Positions 42,944 to 54,020 of a DNA stretch of 64,000 nt are shown here, in pieces. The notes under the pieces are model-generated. The model saw only the letters and a program-made list of their open reading frames with translations, was not told where the DNA came from and searched no databases. The position numbers were made by a program, and so were the translations under genes. The DNA is from Cordilura impudica (lineage: Eukaryota > Arthropoda > Insecta > Diptera > Scathophagidae), in contig OY821517.1 of assembly GCA_963682025.1 (NCBI GenBank), positions 22,692,482 through 22,756,481 on the forward strand. Direction: 5' to 3'. Position 1 is the stretch's first letter; each line of letters starts with the position of its first letter.

Positions 42944-43635
42944 TTACGCGATTTCAAAAAATCAATAAGAAAATTGGAGAAATAGTAAAAGGACCATATT
43001 CCACCGTCAAAAAATTTATTGACGAATATAAAAACACATGTGAGCCCAGACCTCGGCAGCCACATTTACTGTCTGACCTTAAAAACGTTATGTAGTTTGC
43101 GAAATTAAACAAAATTCAAAATTTCCGGCTACAAAACTTACGGAAACAATAAAAATAAAATTTGGTCTAAATATTTCTGTAAATACAGTCCTCAATGTAC
43201 TTTTTGCAGCTGCTTTTCATGGTCGGGTTGCCAGCAAAAATTTCAAATGTGTTTAATATGGGGAAAATATGACTTTCTTTCAGATTTTACAAAAATTTCG
43301 TTCTATAGTTTAATTTTGCCATCAAATTTCATGATCTAGTTTTTTTTTTTGGCACAAAAGTGGTCTGGGTCATTTGTTATTTCTTGGCGAGTTTTTATTC
43401 GATTTTGAAGTTTTATAGTTTTTTGGAATGATAATTTAATACTGATCCCGAATTACAAAAAATAGGTTTGCCGCCAAATTATATCTTCACATAGGTCAAC
43501 GACCCAAAACATCGAAAATCATTGTGATCATTTGGGAAAGAGATAAGAGAAAGAGAAATTCACAACAAAAACAATTTGGGGGCAAATCGTCGCATTCGAT
43601 ATCGAGTAAAATCAATCGACATTTCATATTTTGGT

Positions 43636-46600
43636 TTTTTTTTTTTTTTTATTTATTTATTTATTGGAACTGCTCCATACACAAGACTAAAAGTCTTATT
43701 TTGCAGTATGGAACTGATTGTATTTAAAATTATAAAATCGTTAATAAATTAATAACTAATTACAAATTTTCTTTATATAAAATGCAAAGAACAATAAGAT
43801 TAAAATTAAAGAATAAAGTTGAAATATTTGAAATTTAATTTAATCAAATGTATTATAATATCAAATAATATTTAATGTTTTAAATTGTTATGCTGAAAAC
43901 AGTTTAAAAATATTTTCTTTAAATTTTCGTGCGTTACTTAAAAGTTGAGAGCTATGGGGTATAGAATTCCAGAGAGATACTGCGAATATGTAGAAATGCC
44001 ACTCCGATATTAAACTTTTATATCTAATTGATCTAATTCTTTTTCCCCTGCTTATATCTGAAATATAAAGTTTGTCGTACAGATGTTCCGGTTTGTGGGT
44101 ATACACTATTTTATGTAAAAAAACTAAAACTCTTATATTTAAAAGATTATCTAAAGAAACGCCATATAGCTGCGATGAAAACAAAGATACACTAGAACGT
44201 CTATTAAGTCCATACACATATCTGATTATGTTGTTAAATGCAACGTTCAATTTCCTTTTACTAATTGTATCACATTTCGCAAATAGCTCACAACCATACA
44301 GTAAAACAGGCATCAGATAAGTTTTGGCAAGTAGGATTCTTATTTTCATAGGTGTACAATGCTGGGTTTGCCACAGAGTTCTAGTCATAGAGAAAGTACG
44401 ACCACAGGCATAGTTAATATGGTTCGACCACGTAAGAGTGTCATTAAAAAAAATACCTAGATTCTTAGCAGATTTAACGATTTCAATTTTCTGAATATTT
44501 ATAATTATATTAGGTGTAATATTTAGTTTGGAAAGTCGCTTTTGAATTACAATGCATTTTGATTTTTTCGGATTTATCTCTAATCCATTTGCCGTTGCCC
44601 ATGTATAAATACGATGGAGTTGCTGATTAATAGAGATAATACACTGGTCGATTAGGGCATTACTACAGCTGGTATAAAGCTGAACGTCATCCGCATACAT
44701 TCTTACATTACAATTTGTTAAAATGCCTGGGAGGTCATTTGAGTACAATGAGAATAATAGTGGCCCAACAATGGACCCCTGAGGTACGCCCCTTGCTACA
44801 GGCAGTGTCATTTAATTTTGGATTCTAGTTTCAACATACTGATACCTGCCACGTAAGTATGTTGACAATAACTGAGTAGCGGTCGAAGAAAAATTAAAAA
44901 AGTTTTTAAGTTTGTAACAAAGAATGTTATGATCCACGGTATCAAACGCTTTTGAATGATCTAAAAGTATTAAAAATGTAGTCTTGCCATCATCAAGTTT
45001 CTCCCTAATCTCCTCTGTAACATCAACTAAGGCTGTTAGGCAGCTGTGTTTCCTTCTGAACCCAGATTGACGATCTGTTAGCAAGTTATTGTCATCCAAG
45101 AAACTAGTCATTTGTTTGTGCATAATACGCTCGAATACTTTAGAGAGAAATGGAAGAATAGCTATTGGTCTATAATCGGAACCAGCTTTGGGTATAGGAA
45201 TGATTTTAGCTATTTTCCAATTCGATGGGAAGTGGCTTGTAGTTAATATTTTGTTAAAAAAAAAAGTTATAATTGGAAGTAGCTGAGGTAAAAGAATCTT
45301 GAGAAACTTAGGATTAATCCCGTCCACTCCTATAGAGTTCGATTTTATAGACAATAAACTAGATAAAACGTCGCATTGGTCTACTGCAGCAAAAGAAAAA
45401 AAAGATTCAGCATCGTTATTCGAGTGACTATTGATATAGTAATCTTTATCTGCTTGAACCATAGGAACACTTAAAAACTTTGTATTAATTGTATCTGCAT
45501 CAACCGAACATGGTTCTCGATGCGTAGATTTACCGATACCAACTTCGCGTATCGTTTGCCATGTTCTTTTGGAGCCAATGGCAGAAGAAAATTTTTTAGC
45601 ATAAAAATTGGATTTGGCCTTTTTAATCATTTTATTTGTGTTTCTCTTAGCAGTCAGATAATCATCATGTAATGTTGTTGTTTTAAATCTTTTCCAACGT
45701 GCATAGACAAAATCTCTTTGATTGATACAATCTTTAATTTCAGAAGAAAACCAGGGTTTTTGTTTATTACTAATAATCTTCGATTTTATTGGTACAGTTA
45801 GATCGAACCAGATAATTTATGTTTTGCTCCAGAAAAGAGAGTTGGTCATCCACAGAATTTAAACAATACAAAGCATTCCAATCAATATTAAAAAATTCTT
45901 CCTCAAGGAGTCTAAAATTGATGTTTTTAAAGTCTCGAAAAGTAATCCTCTCAACTTGTATAACAAGTTGGAAATTGTAAGTCATGAAAATAAGATCATG
46001 CTTGGAAAAACATGATGCAGACAGTTGATCGTAGAGTAGTATATTAATTTCATTACTCACAAGAAACAAATCCAAAAGCGTATTAATAGTTGCAGTGAAG
46101 TGTGTAGGATGTAAGATATTAGGTGATATTAAACCAATCGAGGCACATTCATCAGAGAAACTACAATCTACCAGAAGGTTTGAATTAAAATCTCCTGCTA
46201 TGATAACATCATCGTACAAAGCTGTTTGCGTTTCCAAAGTTCGAAAAAATCGCCTGGTACAAAGATTCTTATTAGGCCTGTAAACACTCCCTAAAAGCAA
46301 TTTCCTACCTTCATTATTTACCTCGATAAATAGATACTCAATTAGATTTAGAGGATCTGTATTATCTATGTCCTCAAAATCACAATTTTCCTTAGATGTA
46401 CATTTGATGCTAAAAGAAATCCCCTTTTTTATGTACATAGCAACGCCGCCATATCCATCTTCTCTATCAACTCTACGTAAATTATATCCATTTAAGGAAA
46501 CAGAAAAGTCTGTAATTTCGGAATCAAACCATGTTTCCGAAACACATATAAAATCGACACCTGAGTTTTCAAAAATCAATCTAAATTCGTCAATCTTTTT

Positions 46601-46990
46601 CCTTAAGCTTTGAGCATTAATATGACATATTTTAATACCTTTCCTCTGATTGGCAAGGACTCTAACCATATTCGCAACATTATCCCTGGAATTTATTCTA
46701 TAAGTATTGTTCATTTTTAAGTTTTAAAAATAATGATCGAGTAACGCACGAAGTAATAAGTTTGATAAAAAATTTATAGCTAACATTGTTTGTTGAAATA
46801 TTAATTTGAAAAGAATTTAAAATTTGTATAAACGTATATAATAATGTATTTAAAATGGTATAAAGTGTTAAAAATAAAACAAAATAGTTAGAAAATAAGA
46901 TTTTAATAAGAAGTTGTATGAAAACGTTCATTATTTATTATTTAAAGAAGACGGACAATCGTTAGACCTCGTTTCACTTTTACTATTAAC
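43636..46990 (-). mobile_element. LINE, near complete, jockey/CR1-like
   Basis: Minus orientation. The 3' end is (AATA)n plus A16 (plus strand 43636-43667). The 3' UTR is short (43668-43887). ORF2 covers 43888-46714. About 250 bp upstream is AT-rich with no convincing ORF1. No target duplication could be fixed. The 5' limit is estimated from where the hAT-like MITE resumes. Confidence 0.85.
43888..46714 (-). pseudogene. LINE ORF2: AP endonuclease and reverse transcriptase, two lesions
   Basis: About 940 codons. The endonuclease (46714-45770) shows KICHINAQSLRKK, CVSETWFDSE (catalytic Glu), GGVAMYIKKG, IIAGDFNSNLL (Asp/Asn) and SKHDLIF (His). The RT (45759-43888) shows WKIAKIIPIPKAGSDYRPI, DRQSGFRRKHSCLTALVDV, LLDHSKAFDTVDHNIL (first Asp), [20 protein letters not shown] and MYADDVQLY (catalytic YADD). 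It continues [11 protein letters not shown] and the thumb/C-terminus ending [10 protein letters not shown]. There are only two breaks. A frameshift near 45790, after YLVRSN, moves the linker to the frame of PIKSKIISNKQKPWF. One TAA at 44812-44814 lies between ETRIQN and MTLPVARG. No RNase H follows. YADD and the EN type place it among APE-type LINEs; the exact clade is not certain. Confidence 0.9.
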
Positions 46991-47490
46991 TTTGGACCAT
47001 AACTCGTTAGCTGTGACAAAGTGAAATTACTTTTAGTATTTTATTTTGGTAAATAAAAAAATAATTTCGATCGAAAAATTTCGATAACGAATGCGACGAT
47101 TCGACCCCTGGTCAAAGCTCTACAGGAAGAATAGGCGAAAACTTCAGCGGAGGTGACCCAAAATTTGGTAATTCTGTTCAGAGATGATAAGAAGCCGCAA
47201 TTTAAAATAAAAGACCTCAAACTAAGTATTAAATTATAAAAATTTCTGAGTTCTAAGTGATTTTTTAAGAACTGTCATAAGGGAGCTCTCAGTTTTTTGT
47301 TATTAAAAATACGTAATATTTCTGTTTTGTGTTATTGTATATAAGATTACGAAAACCATTTCAGTTTTTTAATATATAATATGAAACTGTATATCTTAAA
47401 GAATAAAATTACATGTTTAATGTTTTAAAAAAAATATTAAATTGTAGTAAAAAAAATTCATTTGAAAATTAAAGTTGGTGCTGATCACCC

Positions 47491-47894
47491 AGTTTTTGAA
47501 GGGACTGTAAGTATTTAGTATAACAAATATATACTCTTTCGAATAATTCAGGTACCAGGGCAAACCACTGCTCGAAATGCTCGACAAATTCCCACTCAAA
47601 TGTATGAAAATTAGCACTCCATAGATGTTTGACATCATTTTACAAAAAATCTCCAAAAATCATGATTCAGAAAATACACACATGAAACACACAGTTTTTG
47701 AAGCGACTGTAAGTATTTAGTATAACAAATATATAATCTTTGGAATAATTCAGGTACCAGGGCAAACCACTGTTCGAAATAATCGACCACTTCCCACTCA
47801 AAAGTATGAAAATTAGCACTCCATAGATGTTTGACATCATTTTACAAAAAAACTCCAAAAATCATGATTCAGAAAATACACACATGAAACACAC
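47491..47894 (+). repeat. 202-bp tandem duplication spanning a Tc1 end
   Basis: Unit 1 is 47491-47692 and unit 2 is 47693-47894. Each starts AGTTTTTGAAG(G/C)GACTGTAAG and ends GAAAATACACACATGAAACACA. The first 17 bp of each is the terminal part of the Tc1-like inverted repeat, and the rest is flanking DNA including the start of the foldback element. The units differ at about ten positions. Confidence 0.88.
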
Positions 47895-48395
47895 AATGTT
47901 CTGTTTTAAACAGATAACACATATTTTTATTTTCATATCAATTATGTGTGTTTCTAAATTTTGTACGGTGCCCAACACAATCATGACTGTGTTGCATTTA
48001 ATACTTCGTTATCTACACGAACATTTTTCTATCACGTATTTTTTGTTTCGAACACACATAAACAACACAGATTCGAGTGTAGCTTTATTTTAAGTTCGTT
48101 TTCTTGCACGTATACTGCTAAAAAAAAAAACAGAACATGTTCTTCATGCGTACATCTAAAAAATAAAACATTACCCACTCGCGATCAGAAAAAATCGAAA
48201 TGAAGTCATAAACAACATATAAAATTTCTCTGTTTTCTATTTTATTATTATCTTTTTATTTTTAATTTTTTATAACTGCTAATGAATTATTTTAGATTTT
48301 TTTTAATAAATTTGGTTGAAAGAATTGTTATCGTTATTATAGGTGTGTTTCAGATTTTTCCGATCGCGTGTGGTTAATGTTTTAATTTTAGATGT
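47870..48395 (+). mobile_element. foldback-type element (family G), copy 2, right arm lost
   Basis: The left arm AATGTTCTGTTTTAAACAG ... TTGTACGGTGCCCAACACAATCATGAC ... AGATTCGAGTG runs into the centre AAATGAAGTCATAAACAAC ... GAAAGAATTGTTATCGTTATTATAG. About 40 bp of the right arm (TTTCAGATTTTTCCGATCGCG) follow before it stops near 48395. The centre has the same orientation as in copy 1. Confidence 0.78.
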
Positions 48396-49484
48396 ATTGT
48401 TTTTAACCAAAATATTTTATTGAAAATAATGGGTTGCAGCAACATCACTGCCTTAGACTAAATTTTCAGATAGCCCCTCTATTGGCATTATTTTAAATTT
48501 TTTTCATGATAGGGTTTGAACTTAAGTACCAAAACCTGAAATATTTAATTAATATTAAGCACTAAATTATTTATTTTTTTATGAACGAAGCTTATCAAAA
48601 ACTATTTTTTTTTCTAAAATTGAGAAATCGATTTATTTTCTTGTTTTTATTTAAGGTAATATTTTTTTTTATAAAAAAAAGTCAAGATTATAGACTAAAT
48701 CTTATACAGACCCTTCCTAGATATGTTAAAGGGTCAACATTTTGAGAGCAGCCCATGTTATTGCGACACACACACATACAAACAACCAAACACATGTTTG
48801 CTTTTAATTAAATAATGTTGTAATTTAACTAGAATATAATTACACCATCGGATTCTATGCATTTTGTGTAATACAAACTGCAATGAAATTATGTATATAT
48901 GTATGTATGTACGTATGTCCAAAACAGCAAGTACTTTCGAATATAAAATACATGTTGACAGACAAAATATAATAGCGTATATTAAAATTAATTACATTTA
49001 GTTAATTACATTAATGAGAGACAATAAAAATCATACTAAATGATCCAAAAATACAAACAAACAGCAATAAAAACAACAACTGAAAATAAAATTGTTGAAA
49101 AGTATATAAATGTCTGTTCCATTCATTAAATTAAATAAATTTAAATCATTTTGCATTTATATTATGGCATCAGTCAATTTTGGCGACGTTGGTCGTTCTG
49201 GTCAAGTACAAAGTAAAACAATTTCAATTGCTCCAACTTCCATACAACTTCTTATCATATAATATTTATATTAGGATTTCAACCGGTTAAGAAATATTCG
49301 ATTAATCGATCAAATAGATATAAACTTTTGATTCAAAAAATAAAATTTGTGATTTGCGATTAACAAATATTCAGAATAATTTGTGTCAATTAATCGGATA
49401 AATTGAATAACTTTTAAATACGTTTAAAAGTACAGCAAAATAACTGCTCAATAATTATCGATTTATATAAAATCACATAAAAAC
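48396..49484. other. gene-free AT-rich interval
   Basis: (ACAC)-rich patch at 48765-48790 and (ATGT)n at 48897-48917. No gene or known repeat recognised. Confidence 0.4.
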
Positions 49485-49625
49485 AAGTAATAAAATTATC
49501 GTCTGGTCCAGACTATACGTTACCATATACAATGCATTTCGAAAGAGAGTCTTATATCCAACTGTATTGAGCCAACAACTGGATGTAAAATGAGGTGATC
49601 TTAATATAGCAAGTAATTATAAATG
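49485..49625 (+). repeat. family A fragment, diverged
   Basis: AACAAGTAATAAAATTATCG, TGGTCCAGACTATACGTTACC and ATATACAATGCATTTCGAAAG correspond to the palindromic end and the next ~80 bp. Confidence 0.5.
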
Positions 49626-49639
49626 GATATCTTTTATAA

Positions 49640-50525
49640 ATTGTATAGAGAAAATAATGATAGGCATTATAAACGGCGGGCTTTTTACTTGGACTTCAAC
49701 AGTAGTCACTGTATACAACATGGGAGCTATTGTTAATCTTAAGCTGAATCAGAAGGAAAAATTATATGCCTTTTAAGGCAGCTTTTAATAAAATGTGTCG
49801 TAAATTGCTGATATATAAACTGCACACTATGGAAGTCTCGACGATGATGGTTTACTTTATAGAAAGTCTCCACTCTTACTACTAAATCTTCGGTTGGAAT
49901 TGAACAGAATTATTTGAACCATTTGAAGCAGTCGCTGATGTAAAGCACGGTTGTTTATTTTCCCCACTGTTGGTTCCTCTTTATAGTAATGACCTTCATG
50001 AACACCTAGAAAGTGGCATTTTTATTGAGGGTCTTAAAATTGGCTGAAGCGATTGAAATGTTACAAAAAAAGATTGATAAACTGGAATATTATTATGGTT
50101 ATTAAAATCTTGAAGTAAATCTTACTAAATCAAAGATAATGGTATATAGAAATGGAGGAAGATTAACTGGAAGTGAATAATGTCATTTCAAAGGTGAAGA
50201 AATAGTTAATGAATTCAATACCCGGACTTAATTTTAATGCCAAAAAATGATAACACGCCACATGTAATTCGTTTTTAAATAACATCAAAACAAAATACCA
50301 TTCATGTATTTAGAGCAGTAAGTCGTGCCATTCAATCATACGGCACTTTCAAGAAATTGATAGATATTTTCTAAAAAGAGTGCTGAAATTGCCCAACTCA
50401 AACCCAAATTACGCAATTATGCTGGAATCTGATTTGGAAGATAGTGATTTGTATACATTGCATTTAAAATTGACGTACCTAAAACGAACACTATTTCAGT
50501 TTGCAGAATCTCATCTTCTACATGA
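49640..50525 (+). pseudogene. LINE reverse transcriptase relic (third LINE lineage)
   Basis: In shifting frames it reads FYLDFNSSHCIQHGSYC (first Asp box), KLLIYKLHTM-like sequence, HGCLFSPLLVPLYSNDLHEH (palm B box), ESGIFIEGLKIG, LEYYYGY and NLEVNLTKSKIMVYRNGGRL. A KGEEIVNEFN segment and, at 50360-50520, VLKLPNSNPNYAIMLESDLE with LYTLHLKLTYLKRTLFQF follow. The YADD box after GLKIG is deleted. It is flanked on both sides by family A fragments, and its C-terminal block differs from the other LINEs here. Several stops and frameshifts. Confidence 0.78.
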
Positions 50526-50540
50526 CTTAAGTATAGCAAG

Positions 50541-50690
50541 CAACAAAATTACAGTCAGTCTAGACCGACTATACGATATCATGTGTTTAGAGACCACATC
50601 TCTTAGGCCCAACTAATTAGATATAGAAAATAAGCATAAACCAAATTTGAGTGCACTCTTATTAATTTTATTTGCCTTTGGATATAGAAA
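50541..50690 (+). repeat. family A fragment (palindromic end)
   Basis: AACAAAATTACAGTCAGTCTAGACCGACTATACG through ATAGAAAATAAGCATAAACC and ATTTGAGTGCACTCTTATTAATTTT. It covers the first ~150 bp of family A. Confidence 0.75.
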
Positions 50691-50879
50691 TTGAATGATT
50701 AAAATTCTGTGGCCAATACCAAAAAAATATAAAATGGTAAACACAACCGAATTCCTTTCATTAAATTGTCATGTTTGTAAAAAAAATCGGAAATCAAACA
50801 GAAATCAAAATATAATAGTAGATAAAATTTTATTTAGAAAAATTTTTTATGCTCGTATGTAAAGCGTATTACAATTAAG

Positions 50880-51360
50880 GTTCAGAAAATACACAAACAC
50901 ACAATGCTCTGTTCTAAAGCAGCCAACACATTTTTTTTTTCATTCCAATTATGTGTGTTTCTAAATTTTGTACGGTGGCGAACACAATCATGGCTGTGTT
51001 TCGTTTCAATATTTCGTTATGTACCCGAACATGTTTCCATCACGTATTTTTTGGTTTCGAACACACATAAACAACACAGATTCGAGTGTACGTTTATTTT
51101 AAGTTCGTGTTCTTGCACGAGTACTGCTAAAAAACAGAACATGTTCTTGGATGCGTATATCTAAAAATGAAAACATTATCCCCAATAATAACGACAACAA
51201 TTATTTCAACCAAATTTATTAAAAAAATTTATAATAATTCATTAGCAGTTATAAAAAAATAAAAATAAAAAGATAATACGAATAAAATATAAATAAAAAG
51301 ATGGTAATAAAATAGAAAACAGAGAAATTTTATATGTTGTTTATGACTTAATTTCGTTTT
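50880..51360 (+). mobile_element. foldback-type element (family G), copy 3 with inverted centre
   Basis: The left arm GGTTCAGAAAATACACAAAC ... TTGTACGGTGGCGAACACAATCATGGC ... AACATGTTCTTGGATGCG is as in copies 1 and 2. The centre that follows reads CCAATAATAACGACAACAATTATTTCAACC ... CAGAGAAATTTTATATGTTGTTTATGACTTAATTTCG, the reverse complement of the centre in copies 1 and 2. No right arm follows. Confidence 0.78.
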
Positions 51361-51434
51361 TCATTATTATATTTTTAATTTAAATTTTTTTGTCCTATCA
51401 GCTATAGAATAAATAGAATTGAAGTTGAGGAAAA

Positions 51435-51908
51435 TAGGTTCAAAATCAGATCTAGTCCCCATAAAAATGACCCCTATGGGGCCGACTTCAATTGCCATAA
51501 TATCCAAATTATCATATAGATGTTGGTCAAATTGGGTTTGCTTATATAATCAGTCCAAAAATAAGCCCTGTAGGACAATTCTTAGTATGAGCCCCATATG
51601 AAGCTGATTCTCGATCTTAACTTAAATCTATCAAAAAACATAAATATTGCAAAGATTTTTCTCAAATTTGGTTTGTATATGATTTAGCAAAAAAAAAAGT
51701 GACCTTACCCAATATGGTCAGGATCGGTCCGCTATGAACTTTTTCGTATTCGAAGTAAAAAAAAAAAATAAATAACAATGTCGCTCAAATTTAGTTCATG
51801 TTTATTTTCTATATCTAATAACTTGGGCCTTATAATTAGGGTCTCTAAACGCCTTACCATGCGTATCGTATAGTCGGTCTGAACTTACTATAATTTTCTT
51901 ACTTGTTT
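51435..51908 (-). repeat. family A repeat, two-thirds copy
   Basis: Begins at module 3 (TCAGATCTAGTCCCCATAAAAATGACCCC) and runs to TATAGTCGGTCTGAACTTAC and TATAATTTTCTTACTTGT. The hairpin end is missing. Another full copy in the same orientation begins about 120 bp further on. Confidence 0.8.
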
Positions 51909-52026
51909 GTTTTGTAATTATGGTATTGAGTTTTGGAGAAGAAAGAACGTTAATGCCCATTTAACACTGAAAATATCATCATGCGTTCTTATTCCTATTT
52001 GTTCATACGAATTGTTATGGTGTATT

Positions 52027-52812
52027 TATACCCTATACCAGTATGTGTTTTGGGTATAATGACTTTGTGCTGCTGTTTGTAACTACCAAAAATATTTGAC
52101 CTAGACCCATCTTTTATTATACCGATCGGCTCAGAATCACTTTCTGAGTCGATTTAGCGATGTCCGTCCGTCCGTCCGTCTGTGTGTCTATGTAAACCTT
52201 GTAATCAAACTACAGGTCGCAAATATGAACATAAAATTTAGTATATAAGCTTCTATCAGCCATAGGATGAACGTTATTGAAATTGGTGAAATTCGGTCCA
52301 TGTTCACACCTAGTCCCCATACAAATGACCCCTATGAAATCGACTTAAATTGCCATAAGATCCAAATTATCATATAGATCTCGGTCAAATTGGGTCTGTG
52401 TGTGTTTATTACATCCATTTATCAGTTGTCCAAAAATAAATCCCATGTGGAAATTCGTTGTCATAGCCCCCATTTAACGCCGCTTCCCTATTTTCACTTA
52501 AATCTATCAAAAAACAAAAATATTGAACAGATTTTTCTCAAATTTGGTTTGTATATATTTTTTCAAAATATAAGTGACCTTACCAAATATGGTCAGGTTC
52601 GGTACATTTTTCGACCTAGGCTCCATATAAACATAGTATCCGATATGAACTTTTTCATATCTGCAGCCAAAAAATTATTAACAATGCCACTCAAATTTGC
52701 TTTATGCATATTTTCTATATCCACTTAGTTGGACCGAAGAGATAGGGTCTCTAAACCATGGTATAGGGTATCATATAGTCGGTCTAGACCAACTATATTT
52801 TTTTTACTTGTT
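52027..52812 (-). repeat. family A repeat, full-length copy
   Basis: TATACCCTATACCAGTATGTG through GACTCAGAATCACTTTCTGAGTCG hairpin, GTCCGTCCGTCC and all modules, to TAGTCGGTCTAGACCAACTA and TACTTGT. One base breaks the palindrome. Confidence 0.88.
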
Positions 52813-53109
52813 TCTTTTTTAATATTGTTAACATACTTATTTAAATGCCATCTATAGGCGAAGGACACGTAACTTGGAAGTAGATTTACAACTATTACGT
52901 TTAATTTATTTTATTTTATTTAATTTATTTTTAAAATAAAATAAAATAGTAAAAAATAAAAGCACTAAAAAAATGCATGTGCCTAAATATTAGCTGTGGT
53001 TATTGCACTTTTGAAATAGGTTACCCCTATATGATTGTTACAATCAAAAAATAAAATCTAAGTTCCATCCCATCAACCACATATGGCAATTCATATATTC
53101 GAATTTATT
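52813..53109. repeat. AT-rich interval with inverted TTTTA/TAAAA tract
   Basis: TTATTTTATTTTATTTAATT meets TTTTTAAAATAAAATAAAATAG at 52908-52950, a self-complementary simple repeat. Nothing else was recognised. Confidence 0.5.
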
Positions 53110-54020
53110 TAAAGAATACGTTGTTATCGTCCTGTGAAGAAACCACTGATATCAGAGAAAAATCGTCTAACTCTCATAAATTTTCCTAACGTACATATGA
53201 ACTGGTCAAGGCGGAATTGGAATACTGTCCTCATTTCAATTGGGTCCAAATTTAATTTAAGAGGCCATGATGGAAGAACGTTTGTACGATGGCCAAAGGG
53301 AAAAGGTCTAGACCCAAAATAGACAAATAAAACTGATAAGTTTGGTGGTGGCAATATTATGGTATGGGGTTACTTTTCGTGACAAGGAATAGAAAGTAAT
53401 TCATGTAATGAAAGAGAATCTAACTGGAATTGGATACAGGCGATTCTATTGTATCCATATGGTCTGGATATTCTAACATGACAATGATCCAAAGATCTAA
53501 CCCAATGGCTAAAGTCTTATGCAGTTTGTGTTTTGGAATGGCTAGCCAGATCTAAATCCCTTAGAAAAACTATGGAATTTTGTAGATTGAAAATATGAAA
53601 TTACACAAGCAAGACCTATCTCATAGAAGCAGTTAATTCAGAGTGGCAAACAATTTCAATGGATATCATCAACAATTTAATTGACACCATGCCTCGGTGT
53701 TGCGAGCCAGTACTAAAAAATAATCGATACCCAACAAAATATTTAAAACAAAAATGTAGAAAAAGTTATCAATTATATTATAGCAAAGGTTTCCATTCAA
53801 TGGCATGTCATGAATGGCATGCATACGAATACTTCTAAGTTTTGCTATTTTTTTTTTCTGAAATTAAGCTATATCGTGTTAATATTTTTTCTATTTTAAA
53901 TGAATAAAACATATAATTTTTTAAATAGTTTTTGATTTTATGATCCAATTTTTTTGTATTGACCATTTAAGCTGTCAAAAATATATTTTGTTAAAAGTTT
54001 CCATTATATTGTCACTCACT
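53110..54020 (+). mobile_element. Tc1-like element, 5'-truncated, with transposase relic
   Basis: One main plus-strand frame from 53110 reads KKPLISEKNRLTLINFPNVH, NWSRRNWNTVLIS, then LRGHDGRTFVRWPKGKGLDP (near the first acidic motif, whose Asp is lost). TNKTDKFGGGNIMVWGYFS, a HDNDPK-like stretch in another frame at 53480-53500 (second Asp region) and WLARSKSL follow. It ends EWQTISMDIINNLIDTMPRC and VLKNNRYPTKYLKQK. Stops and shifts are scattered through it. The 3' end TTTCCATTATATTGTCACTCACT at 53998-54020 is the inverted repeat; the 5' end is missing. It belongs to the same family as 34341-36832, 58900-60180 and the 200-406 remnant. Confidence 0.82.

Larger units (their letters stand above)
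41632..43572 (+). pseudogene. Tc1-like transposase relic, split
   Basis: ATG at 41632 opens MPPKRKETTESERKIIINLY, then is broken by an insertion of about 1.25 kb. After 42944 it resumes with INKKIGEIVKGPYSTVKKFI (helix-turn-helix), PRPRQPHLLSDL, a stop, and ATKLTETIKIKFGLNISVNT with VLNVLFAAAFHGRVASKNF. The catalytic half is poorly preserved, although NDPKHRKS (second Asp region of Tc1 transposases) is readable at about 43500-43525. It is broken again by the hAT-like MITE. It differs in sequence from the other Tc1 relics here, so it is a third lineage. Confidence 0.75.
43574..47112. mobile_element. hAT-like MITE split by a LINE
   Basis: The left end GGGGGCAAATCGTCGCATTC (43576) and the complement of the right end, CAGGGGTCGAATCGTCGCAT (47114 down), form ~30-bp inverted ends. 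CAGGGGTCG-type ends recall hAT elements (inference); no 8-bp target duplication is visible. The Tc1-like element lies outside both ends. The LINE lies inside, leaving about 60 bp of MITE on the left and 130 bp or more on the right. Confidence 0.55.
41308..47507 (+). mobile_element. Tc1-like element interrupted by nested insertions (6.2 kb)
   Basis: Inverted ends of about 50 bp: left CAGTCGGTTCAAAAACTGAG...CACCAACTTTAATTTTCAAA, right the complement ending CCCAGTTTTTGAAGGGACTG. TA lies on each side (41306-41307 and 47508-47509), the Tc1/mariner target duplication. The transposase is split at 41697 and about 43570. Without its insertions the element would be roughly 1.4-1.6 kb, a normal Tc1 size (estimate). 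Confidence 0.82.

Noticed and set aside
43574..47112. TIR-bounded autonomous transposon using the LINE reverse transcriptase
   Set aside because: The LINE has its own A-rich tail inside the left TIR and lies in the usual orientation for a retroposed insert. A LINE inserted into a MITE is simpler.
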